Assembly: GCA_031422555.1 (NCBI GenBank)
Contig: JANPLZ010000167.1
Coordinates: 1 to 5,006, forward strand
Origin: JANNAT01 sp031422555
GTDB lineage: Bacteria > Pseudomonadota > Alphaproteobacteria > Rhodobacterales > Rhodobacteraceae
Direction of reading: 5' to 3'
DNA length: 5,006 nucleotides
This document shows positions 1 through 5,006 of the stretch, piece by piece. Positions within the stretch are counted from its first letter, which is position 1; every line of letters starts with the position of its first letter. Below the pieces are notes generated by a model, which was not told the DNA's origin, made no database searches, and saw nothing but the letters and a program-made list of their open reading frames with translations. The position numbers and the translations under genes were made by a program.

Positions 1-21
1 GAAATCGACTAGGGGCGCTAT

Positions 22-408
22 TTGATCAGATACCTTGCGGCAGGGTTGATAGGTTTGGCAGGTTTTGTCGCTGTGAATACGATATGGCCAATTTTCACGG
101 CGACATAAAAGTTTTCGTTTCCGGCACTTAACGGCAATGAAGAATTGGTTTATCGCTGCGATATCTTGTCAAGCGCGCAAGAGACGCTGGAAAATGCTTC
201 AGCGGCCAATGCTTTTTTTGAACCTTTGTTTTTTGAACTACTGCGCATGCAGGCCGTTGCAATGGCAGCAGATATGGCGGCCGGGCGCAAATCTGCGGAC
301 ATTATTCCTGACCTTGAGAACACGATAGCCGCCGCTGAAAAAATGCAAACCGATGCCATAGATGACTTACGACGTCGTTTTGGGTGCAGTTTTTTGCCAA
401 ATGGCTGA
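22..408 (+). pseudogene. Possible broken gene for a small membrane-anchored protein
   Basis: I do not recognise this gene. From TTG at 22, preceded by an AGGGG at 11-15, one frame encodes a basic then strongly hydrophobic stretch (IRYLAAGLIGLAGFVAV...) like a signal anchor, and ends at TAA 106-108. The same frame then stays open to TGA 406-408. That part is a plausible soluble domain with two cysteines (in YRCDIL and RFGCSF), alanine-rich helices and a basic end. A single in-frame stop splitting a membrane anchor from a soluble domain suggests a decayed gene or a sequencing error. The alternative is a short independent gene starting at TTG 145 (87 residues), but no good ribosome binding site stands before it. 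Third codon positions are visibly less GC-rich than in the genes downstream. The whole stretch could also be non-coding. Confidence 0.33.
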
Positions 409-591
409 GGGAGCAAGAAAGAAGCGCGGCACCTAAATTTCATGGCATAGGCAGAATAGCAACTGGCTGGCGTAGCTAACGGTTTTGCGGCCTTTTCCCT
501 AGCCAACCCCTCCACCTTCCTGTAATCTTCTGCATAGACCCGGAAAACCGGGCGTATCGGCAGTGCAGACGGCAATACAGGCGGGTTACCC
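409..591. other. Non-coding leader upstream of ftsW
   Basis: This stretch has no convincing reading frame. The minus-strand frame that covers it and runs back over 150-408 has an unconvincing composition. It contains a small perfect hairpin, CCCGG (539-543), AAAA loop, CCGGG (548-552), without a following T run, so it is not a clear intrinsic terminator. I could not identify a credible -35/-10 pair. If the ftsW operon has its own promoter, it should lie here or in the preceding 400 bases. Confidence 0.4.
579..585 (+). promoter_or_regulatory. Ribosome binding site of ftsW
   Basis: AGGCGGG lies 6 bases before ATG 592. This supports the start at 592 over the in-frame ATG at 601, which would be 15 bases away. 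Confidence 0.55.
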
Positions 592-1758
592 ATGACAGAG
601 ATGGTCTATGGCTCTATGCCCACACGCGTGGCAGAGCCGGTCTTGCCGCGCTGGTGGCGCACGATTGACAAGTTTTCGATGGTGGCGATTTTGCTGCTGT
701 TCGCGCTGGGATTGTTGCTGGGGTTGGCCGCTTCCGTGCCCTTGGCCACCCGCAACGGGCTGGAGCCATTTTATTATGTGCAACGGCAGGCGGGGTTTGG
801 CGCGCTGGGCCTGATTGCGATGACGGCTGTGTCGATGATGTCGCCCGATATGGTGCGCCGCCTTGGCGTGCTGGGTTTTGCGGTGGCCTTTGCGGCGTTG
901 GCCATGCTGCCGGTGTTTGGCACCGATTTCGGCAAAGGGGCGGTGCGCTGGTTCAGTTTTGGCTTTGCGTCCTTGCAGCCATCGGAATTTCTGAAGCCCG
1001 GCTTTATGGTGGTGGTCGCCTGGCTGATCGCGGCCAGTCAGGATATCAACGGCCCGCCGGGGAAATTTCTGTCCTTTGCGCTGACCCTGACCATCGTGAT
1101 GTTCTTGGCGTTTCAGCCCGATTTCGGGCAAGCGATGCTGGTGCTGTTTGGCTGGGGCGTGATCTATTTTGTCGCCGGGGCGCCGATGGTTCTGATCGTG
1201 TCGGTGCTGGGATTGGTGGGGGTGGGCGGCATGACGGCCTACAGCTATTCCGAACATTTTGCCCGCCGCATTGACGGGTTTCTGACGTCCGATGTTGATC
1301 CGCGAAGTCAGATCGGCTATGCCACCAACGCCATTCAGGAGGGCGGCTTTTTTGGTGTCGGCATCGGTGAGGGGCAGGTCAAGTGGACGCTGCCCGACGC
1401 ACATACCGATTTCATCATTGCGGTCGCGGCGGAGGAATACGGGCTGGTGCTGGTGCTGGCGATCATTGCGCTTTATGGCACAGTGGTCGTGCGATCCTTG
1501 CTGCGCTTGACCCGGGAACGCGATCCCTTCACCCGGTTGGCGGGCACCGGCCTTGCGTGCATCTTTGGGGTGCAGGCGATGATCAATATGGGGGTGGCCG
1601 TGCGGCTGTTGCCCGCCAAGGGCATGACCTTGCCGTTCGTCAGTTATGGCGGCAGTTCGGTGATTGCCGCCGGAATAACCGTTGGCATGTTGCTGGCGCT
1701 GACCCGGGCGCGTCCGCAAGGCCAGATCAGTGACATCTTTACCAAGGGCCGCCGCTGA
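592..1758 (+). CDS. ftsW: FtsW, septal peptidoglycan glycosyltransferase (SEDS family)
   Basis: FtsW is an inner-membrane SEDS protein that polymerises lipid II into septal glycan strands, working with a class B penicillin-binding protein (FtsI). The 388 residues fit the family. A short cytoplasmic N-terminus (to about residue 27) precedes a series of hydrophobic segments beginning at about residues 28-50. Family motifs seen are GAVRW (116-120), QPSEFLK (129-135), QPDFGQ (175-180), LPDAHTDF (267-274), AEEYG (280-284) and the KGMTLPFVSYGGSS block (343-356). The Asp of HTDF (D273) matches the catalytic Asp of SEDS enzymes. The KGMTLP form of the last motif is typical of FtsW rather than RodA, and the murG/murC neighbours agree. 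ATG 592 is chosen because of the AGGCGGG before it and the familiar MTEMVYG start. The TGA overlaps the murG ATG by one base (TGATG), indicating translational coupling. A long antisense frame over this gene is a shadow. Confidence 0.97.
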   Translation: MTEMVYGSMPTRVAEPVLPRWWRTIDKFSMVAILLLFALGLLLGLAASVPLATRNGLEPFYYVQRQAGFGALGLIAMTAVSMMSPDMVRRLGVLGFAVAFAALAMLPVFGTDFGKGAVRWFSFGFASLQPSEFLKPGFMVVVAWLIAASQDINGPPGKFLSFALTLTIVMFLAFQPDFGQAMLVLFGWGVIYFVAGAPMVLIVSVLGLVGVGGMTAYSYSEHFARRIDGFLTSDVDPRSQIGYATNAIQEGGFFGVGIGEGQVKWTLPDAHTDFIIAVAAEEYGLVLVLAIIALYGTVVVRSLLRLTRERDPFTRLAGTGLACIFGVQAMINMGVAVRLLPAKGMTLPFVSYGGSSVIAAGITVGMLLALTRARPQGQISDIFTKGRR

Positions 1759-2855
1759 TGGCGGCACCGCTGCTGTTGATTGCCGCAGGCGGCACCGGAG
1801 GGCATATGTTTCCCGCCCAAGCGCTGGCCGAAGCCATGCTGGCGCGGGGCTGGCGGGTGAAACTGTCAACCGATGCGCGGGGTGCGCGCTATGTCAGTGG
1901 GTTTCCGGCTGGGGTAGAGGTGGTGGTTTTGTCTTCTGCCACCTTCGCGCGCGGCGGCGGTGTGGCCAAACTGCTGGTGCCGTTTCGGATTGCGGGCGGG
2001 GTCATGTCTGCCTTGGTGTCGATGCTGCGTGACGCGCCTGCGGTGGTGGTGGGCTTTGGCGGATATCCTTCAATCCCGGCCCTTGTGGCCGCATGGGTGT
2101 TGCGCAAGCCGCGGATGATCCATGAACAAAACGGCATTTTGGGGCGGGTGAACCACCTCTTTGCGCGCCGGGTGATGGCGGTGGCTTGTGGCACCTGGCC
2201 CACCGCGATGCCCGCTGGCGTGACGGGCGTTCATACCGGAAATCCGGTGCGCGCGGCGGTGCTGGAACGCAGCGGTGCCGGATACATTGAACCGGGCGAA
2301 TATCCGATGGATGTGCTGGTGATCGGTGGCAGCCAAGGCGCGCGGATTTTGTCGGATGTGGTTCCGGCCGCCATTGTGGCGCTGCCCTACGGTCTGAAAC
2401 GGTGGCTGCGCGTGACCCAACAGGCACGCGCCGAAGACAATGACCGGGTCGTAGCCGCCTATGACCGGGCGGGCATTGCAGCCGAAGTTGCCCCATTCTT
2501 TGCCGATATTCCACGCCGCCTGTCCGAAGCACAACTGGTGATCAGCCGGGCCGGGGCGTCATCCGTGGCCGATATCTCGGTCATCGGGCGGCCCGCGATT
2601 TTGATCCCTTATGCGGCGGCTACGGGGGATCACCAAACCGCAAATGCGCGTGGTTTGGCGCAGGCCCAAGCCGCCATTGTGATCCCAGAGGCGGCTTTGG
2701 ATGTGGCAAGCCTTTCTGCCCAGATCGCGGCCGTTCTTGGCAATCCGGCGGCTGCGGCAAAGATGGCGCGCAACGCCCAAGCGCAGGGCCTGCCCGATGC
2801 CACAACCCGTCTTGTTGACCTTGTGATTGATGTAAGTGAAGGACGCCTGCCATGA
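1758..2855 (+). CDS. murG: MurG, lipid II synthase (UDP-GlcNAc transferase)
   Basis: MurG is a peripheral inner-membrane GT-B glycosyltransferase (family GT28). It moves GlcNAc from UDP-GlcNAc to lipid I, giving lipid II, the substrate FtsW polymerises. The 365 residues match the family. The N-terminal acceptor domain shows GGTGGH (11-16), GFGGYP (99-104), HEQN (122-125) and TGNPVR (160-165). The C-terminal donor domain shows GGSQGA (190-195), SRAGASS (263-269) and the TGDHQTAN region (289-296). The position aligned with E. coli Glu269, which binds the UDP ribose, appears to be Asp272 here, a conservative change. The start codon shares its A with the ftsW stop, with AAGGG at 1744-1748 as ribosome binding site. 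The 3' end overlaps murC by four bases (ATGA), so the three genes are most likely one transcript with coupled translation. Confidence 0.97.
   Translation: MAAPLLLIAAGGTGGHMFPAQALAEAMLARGWRVKLSTDARGARYVSGFPAGVEVVVLSSATFARGGGVAKLLVPFRIAGGVMSALVSMLRDAPAVVVGFGGYPSIPALVAAWVLRKPRMIHEQNGILGRVNHLFARRVMAVACGTWPTAMPAGVTGVHTGNPVRAAVLERSGAGYIEPGEYPMDVLVIGGSQGARILSDVVPAAIVALPYGLKRWLRVTQQARAEDNDRVVAAYDRAGIAAEVAPFFADIPRRLSEAQLVISRAGASSVADISVIGRPAILIPYAAATGDHQTANARGLAQAQAAIVIPEAALDVASLSAQIAAVLGNPAAAAKMARNAQAQGLPDATTRLVDLVIDVSEGRLP
2839..2843 (+). promoter_or_regulatory. Ribosome binding site of murC
   Basis: AAGGA inside the 3' end of murG, 8 bases before the murC ATG at 2852. It fixes the murC start at the ATGA overlap. 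Confidence 0.7.
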
Positions 2856-4261
2856 ACGCCACCAAACTGCCCATGGAGTTAGGGCCGATTCATTTTGTGG
2901 GCATCGGCGGCATCGGCATGTCGGGCATCGCCGAAGTGTTGATGACGCTGGGTTACCGCGTGCAGGGATCAGACGCCAAGGCCAGCAAGATCACCGACCG
3001 TCTGGTGGGTCTGGGCGCGGTCTTTCACGAAGGCCAACGCGCCGAGAATATCGGTCAGGCGGCGGTGGTGGTGATTTCATCTGCCATAAAAAAGGGCAAC
3101 CCCGAACTGGAAGAGGCACGTTTGCGCGGCCTGCCGGTGGTGCGCCGCGCCGAGATGCTGGCCGAATTGATGCGGATGCGCAGCAATATCGCCATTGCCG
3201 GCACGCATGGCAAAACCACCACCACAACGATGGTGGCCACGCTGCTTGATAAGGGCGGCTTTGATCCAACTGTGATCAATGGCGGCATCATTCATGCGTA
3301 TGGATCGAACGCCCGGGCGGGGGCTGGCGAATGGATGGTGGTTGAGGCTGACGAATCCGATGGCAGTTTCAACCGGCTGCCCGCGACCATTGCCATCGTC
3401 ACCAACATCGACCCCGAACATATGGAACATTGGGGAACCTTCGATGCCCTGCGCAAAGGCTTTCTCGATTTTGTGTCCAACATCCCGTTCTACGGGCTGG
3501 CGGTGTGCTGCACCGATCATCCCGAAGTGCAGGCGCTGGTTGGCAAAATCACCGACCGGCGCGTGGTGACCTTTGGCTTTAACGCCCAGGCCGATGTGCG
3601 GGCGGTGAACCTGACCTATAACGCCGGTGTGGCACATTTCGATGTGGCTTTGCAGGGCGAGGGCCGCGATGTGATGATTGAGGGCTGCACTTTGCCGATG
3701 CCCGGCGATCATAACGTCTCGAACGCCTTGTCGGCCATCGCGGTGGCGCGGCATCTGGGGATGAAGCGCGCCGAGATCCGCGAGGCGCTGGCTGCATTCG
3801 CAGGCGTCAACCGCCGCTTTACCAAGGTGGCCGAAGTGGGCGGCGTCACCATCATCGACGATTACGGCCACCACCCGGTTGAAATCGCTGCCGTGTTGCG
3901 CGCCGCCCGTCAGGCCACAAAAGGCCGGGTGATCGCCGTGCATCAGCCGCACCGCTATACCCGGCTGCATAATTTGTTCGAAGATTTCTGCACTTGTTTC
4001 AATGAGGCCGACGTGGTGGCGATAGCCGAGGTGTATTCGGCGGGCGAAGACCCGATTGCAGGGGCCAGCCGCGATGATCTGGTCGCCGGGCTGATCGCGC
4101 ACGGCCACCGCCATGCCCGCGCCATAATGAATGAAGATGATCTGGCCAGATTGGTGCGCGAACAGGCCCGGCCCGGTGACATGGTGGTGTGTCTGGGCGC
4201 GGGCACAATCAGCACTTGGGCGAATGGGCTGCCGGCCAAACTGACGGCGGTTGTGGGATAG
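2852..4261 (+). CDS. murC: MurC, UDP-N-acetylmuramate--L-alanine ligase
   Basis: MurC is a cytoplasmic ATP-dependent ligase that joins L-alanine to UDP-MurNAc, the first step of peptide stem assembly in peptidoglycan synthesis. The 469 residues are the usual Mur ligase length, with three domains. The N-terminal UDP-binding Rossmann domain shows GIGGIGMSGIAE (17-28). The central ATPase domain has the P-loop GTHGKTTTT (117-125), ADESDGSF (166-173) and TNIDPEHMEHW (184-194). PGDHNVSNALSA (284-295) and RRF (321-323) lead to the C-terminal domain with DDYGHHP (336-342), HQPHRYTR (364-371) and LGAGTIS (448-454). The HQPHRYTR and DDYGHHP forms are characteristic of MurC rather than MurD, E or F. All key residues appear intact. 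Translation starts within the last codons of murG (ATGA). Fifty bases separate its TAG from the next gene, the first real gap in the operon. Confidence 0.97.
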   Translation: MNATKLPMELGPIHFVGIGGIGMSGIAEVLMTLGYRVQGSDAKASKITDRLVGLGAVFHEGQRAENIGQAAVVVISSAIKKGNPELEEARLRGLPVVRRAEMLAELMRMRSNIAIAGTHGKTTTTTMVATLLDKGGFDPTVINGGIIHAYGSNARAGAGEWMVVEADESDGSFNRLPATIAIVTNIDPEHMEHWGTFDALRKGFLDFVSNIPFYGLAVCCTDHPEVQALVGKITDRRVVTFGFNAQADVRAVNLTYNAGVAHFDVALQGEGRDVMIEGCTLPMPGDHNVSNALSAIAVARHLGMKRAEIREALAAFAGVNRRFTKVAEVGGVTIIDDYGHHPVEIAAVLRAARQATKGRVIAVHQPHRYTRLHNLFEDFCTCFNEADVVAIAEVYSAGEDPIAGASRDDLVAGLIAHGHRHARAIMNEDDLARLVREQARPGDMVVCLGAGTISTWANGLPAKLTAVVG

Positions 4262-4266
4262 GGGCC

Positions 4267-4288
4267 AAATTTTTTGCGTAAAAAATTT
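4267..4288 (+). repeat. Perfect AT-rich hairpin between murC and the first DUF2484 gene
   Basis: AAATTTTTT (4267-4275), loop GCGT (4276-4279), AAAAAATTT (4280-4288): a perfect 9-base inverted repeat with no G or C in the stem, six bases after the murC stop. It stands out sharply in a GC-rich region. It lacks the GC stem plus T run of an ordinary intrinsic terminator. It might be a transcript processing or attenuation element, a protein-binding palindrome or a dispersed repeat; the sequence does not decide this. Confidence 0.6.
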
Positions 4289-4299
4289 CTGCGCCGGAT

Positions 4300-4306
4300 G
4301 GGAGAG
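4300..4306 (+). promoter_or_regulatory. Ribosome binding site of the first DUF2484 gene
   Basis: GGGAGAG with its GGAG core at 4301-4304, 7 bases before ATG 4312. It is the strongest site seen in the window and suggests that this gene is initiated independently of murC. Confidence 0.7.
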
Positions 4307-4311
4307 ATTAA

Positions 4312-4581
4312 ATGATAAGCCTACCGTTGATTTTTGGCGCGTTGTGGATCATCGCTGCGGCCATCACCGCGATGTTGCCGATGCAGCGGCAGATGCTGCC
4401 GGGTTGGACGCTGTTGATCGCAGCGCCGGCGTTGCTGATCTGGATCGGGGTCAGCCATGGTTGGCTGTGGGTGGCGTTCGGGCTGTTTGCGTTCTTGTCG
4501 ATGTTCCGCCGCCCCCTGATGTATTTCGCCCGCCGCGCGATGGGCCTGCCGGTGCAAGACCCACGATTTCCGCAAAAATGA
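4312..4581 (+). CDS. DUF2484-type small membrane protein (first copy)
   Basis: The function is unknown. The 89 residues form a small integral membrane protein with three hydrophobic segments at about 4-22, 32-48 and 50-64, then a basic tail (RRP 66-68, ARRA 73-76). I recognise it from memory as the DUF2484 family that sits between murC and murB in Rhodobacterales. Recurring features are PLI.G.LW.IAA....MLP (5-23), the HGWLW turn (49-53) and S63, R66, P68, Y71 near the end. By the positive-inside rule the basic C-terminal tail is probably cytoplasmic. A role near the cell wall precursor machinery is inferred from position only. It has its own strong ribosome binding site. Its TGA overlaps an ATG (ATGA, 4578-4581) that opens the chain of mini-frames described below, and its last codons (RFPQK, stop) resemble the peptides those repeats encode. 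Confidence 0.85.
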   Translation: MISLPLIFGALWIIAAAITAMLPMQRQMLPGWTLLIAAPALLIWIGVSHGWLWVAFGLFAFLSMFRRPLMYFARRAMGLPVQDPRFPQK

Positions 4582-4601
4582 TCCGGGTGGTGCGGAAATG
4601 A
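4578..4601 (+). CDS. Heptapeptide mini-frame 1 (MIRVVRK)
   Basis: The ATG at 4578 overlaps the stop of the first DUF2484 gene by four bases (ATGA). Seven codons follow in a new frame, ending at TGA 4599-4601, which itself overlaps the next ATG. The frame is certain from the sequence; translation is inferred. No independent strong ribosome binding site is seen, so it would be read only by ribosomes finishing the upstream gene. Confidence 0.35.
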   Translation: MIRVVRK

Positions 4602-4640
4602 TCCGAGTTTTGCAGAAATGATCCGAGTTTTGCAGAAATG
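4581..4640 (+). repeat. 20-base tandem repeat carrying ATGA junctions
   Basis: Three head-to-tail 20-base units: 4581-4600, 4601-4620 and 4621-4640. The last two are identical; the first differs from them at 4 of 20 positions. The preceding 20 bases (4561-4580, the end of the first DUF2484 gene) still match the unit at about 13 of 20 positions, so the array probably grew from that gene's 3' end. Each unit ends in AAATG followed by A, giving ATGA at 4578, 4598, 4618 and 4638. The last of these is the start of the second DUF2484 gene. Confidence 0.95.
4598..4621 (+). CDS. Heptapeptide mini-frame 2 (MIRVLQK)
   Basis: The ATG at 4598 overlaps the stop of mini-frame 1 through ATGA. Seven codons end at TGA 4619-4621. 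The peptide resembles the C-terminus of the first DUF2484 protein (R..QK, stop). It uses a different frame from mini-frames 1 and 3. Expression is inferred only. Confidence 0.35.
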   Translation: MIRVLQK

Positions 4641-4641
4641 A
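4618..4641 (+). CDS. Heptapeptide mini-frame 3 (MIRVLQK)
   Basis: This is identical in sequence and peptide to mini-frame 2. Its TGA (4639-4641) overlaps the ATG (4638) of the second DUF2484 gene, completing the chain. Expression is inferred only. Confidence 0.35.
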   Translation: MIRVLQK

Positions 4642-4883
4642 CTGCGCCGCTGATCGCCGGGTTGCTGTGGCTGATCGCGGCAAACGGCATTGGCATGCTG
4701 CCGTCGCGTGATCGCCACTGGCGCAATGCCTATTTTCTGATCGCGGTCGGTGTGCCGATCCTTGTGTGGGTATTGGTGGTGAACGGCGCTGTCTGGGCGC
4801 TGGTTTTTCTGGCGGCCGCAGGATCGGTGCTGCGCTGGCCGGTGGTTTATGCGTGGCGCTGGGTAAAGGCGCGGCTGGGGTAA
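4638..4883 (+). CDS. DUF2484-type small membrane protein (second copy)
   Basis: The function is unknown. The 81-residue membrane protein is a divergent paralogue of the gene just upstream. Both share PLI.G.LW.IAA....MLP (4-22 here), a G..W turn (G50, W53), and S63, R66, P68 and Y71 at the same positions. Hydrophobic segments are at about 4-22, 32-49 and 51-64, followed by a basic aromatic tail (YAWRWVKARLG). It lacks the longer tail of the first copy. The start at ATG 4638 is chosen because it lines up the two proteins from the first residues. No clear Shine-Dalgarno sequence precedes it, since the bases before it are the 20-base repeats. Initiation probably depends on ribosomes arriving through the ATGA chain. 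It is probably the last gene of this transcript segment before murB, which lies outside the window. Confidence 0.82.
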   Translation: MTAPLIAGLLWLIAANGIGMLPSRDRHWRNAYFLIAVGVPILVWVLVVNGAVWALVFLAAAGSVLRWPVVYAWRWVKARLG

Positions 4884-5006
4884 GGGGCCTTGCCAAGCGG
4901 TTGGCCATGCGCCCCGGACTTGATCCGGGGCCTCGTTATCGGTCAGCGCAAGGCCCCGGATCACGTCCGGGGCGGGTGCGGTCTTGTGGCCCCCTCTTGC
5001 CCCCCA
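4884..5006. other. Intergenic end of window with several hairpins
   Basis: No gene is seen here. Just after the stop codon lies GCCAA (4892-4896), loop GCGG, TTGGC (4901-4905), followed by the paired palindromes at 4909-4975. GGGGCCTTGC (4884-4893) is also an exact reverse complement of 4948-4957, so alternative foldings compete. There is no T run typical of an intrinsic terminator. The last 20 bases are C-rich and uninformative. Confidence 0.6.
4909..4975. repeat. REP/BIME-like pair of inverted palindromes
   Basis: There are two palindromic units. Unit one is GCCCCGGA (4911-4918), loop CTTGA, TCCGGGGC (4924-4931). Unit two is GCCCCGGA (4953-4960), loop TCACG, TCCGGGGC (4966-4973). The second is the reverse complement of the first: 4909-4933 and 4951-4975 match at 23 of 25 positions, with a 17-base spacer. 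Each unit can form its own hairpin, or both can join in one long stem. The CCCCGGACTTGATCCGGGG form is a very common intergenic repeat in alphaproteobacteria (general knowledge). It may block exonucleases or help stop transcription between the DUF2484 pair and whatever follows. Confidence 0.88.

Noticed and set aside
539..552. Intrinsic terminator upstream of ftsW
   Set aside because: The stem is only 5 base pairs and no T run follows it.
150..593. 147-residue minus-strand reading frame upstream of ftsW
   Set aside because: It lacks a recognisable domain and has an implausible basic/serine-rich mix. The plus strand at 22-408 gives a more protein-like translation, so I do not call it.
663..668. 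TTGACA as a -35 promoter element
   Set aside because: It lies inside the ftsW coding sequence (Ile-Asp-Lys codons) with no matching -10 element at a suitable distance. It is likely chance.
586..1869. 427-residue minus-strand reading frame opposite ftsW
   Set aside because: It is rich in His, Gln, Arg and Pro with no recognisable domain, the usual mirror of a GC-rich gene. ftsW on the other strand has all its family motifs.
3077..4114. 345-residue minus-strand reading frame opposite murC
   Set aside because: Low-complexity His/Gly/Ala composition, no known motif, and entirely inside an intact murC.
4251..4601. 116-residue plus-strand frame starting inside murC and covering the first DUF2484 gene
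   Set aside because: It is an out-of-frame shadow of the DUF2484 gene. Only its last seven codons, from ATG 4578, are of interest and are listed separately.
4578..4641. CRISPR-like array
   Set aside because: Units are contiguous 20-base tandem copies with no spacers and no cas genes nearby.

Overview
This window is a segment of the division and cell wall (dcw) gene cluster of a GC-rich alphaproteobacterium, most likely a member of the Rhodobacterales (Rhodobacteraceae/Roseobacter type). The assignment rests on the gene order ftsW-murG-murC followed by DUF2484-type small membrane proteins, which I know from that group, on the FtsW N-terminus (MTEMVYG...), and on palindromic CCCCGGA...TCCGGGG intergenic repeats typical of alphaproteobacteria. 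No database search was possible.

Layout. Positions 1-408 hold no intact gene. They contain a weak reading frame that looks like a small membrane-anchored protein broken by one stop codon. Positions 409-591 are a non-coding leader. Then three genes run on the + strand with stop/start overlaps: ftsW (592-1758), murG (1758-2855) and murC (2852-4261). A 50-base gap with a perfect AT-rich hairpin follows, then a first DUF2484 gene (4312-4581) and a second, divergent DUF2484 gene (4638-4883). The last 123 bases are an intergenic stretch dominated by inverted palindromic repeats. murB would be expected further downstream but is not in the window.

How the genes work together. MurC adds L-Ala to UDP-MurNAc in the cytoplasm. 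MurG adds GlcNAc to lipid I to make lipid II at the inner face of the membrane. FtsW is the SEDS glycosyltransferase that polymerises lipid II at the division septum. The DUF2484 proteins are short, three-segment membrane proteins of unknown function encoded inside this operon.

The most unusual feature is the junction between the two DUF2484 genes. A 20-base tandem repeat (three copies, the last two identical) carries an ATGA at every boundary. The stop codon of the first gene therefore overlaps the start of a heptapeptide frame, whose stop overlaps the start of a second, then a third, whose stop overlaps the start codon of the second DUF2484 gene. It reads as a chain of four successive 4-base stop/start overlaps passing through all three reading frames, and it appears to derive from the 3' end of the first gene.
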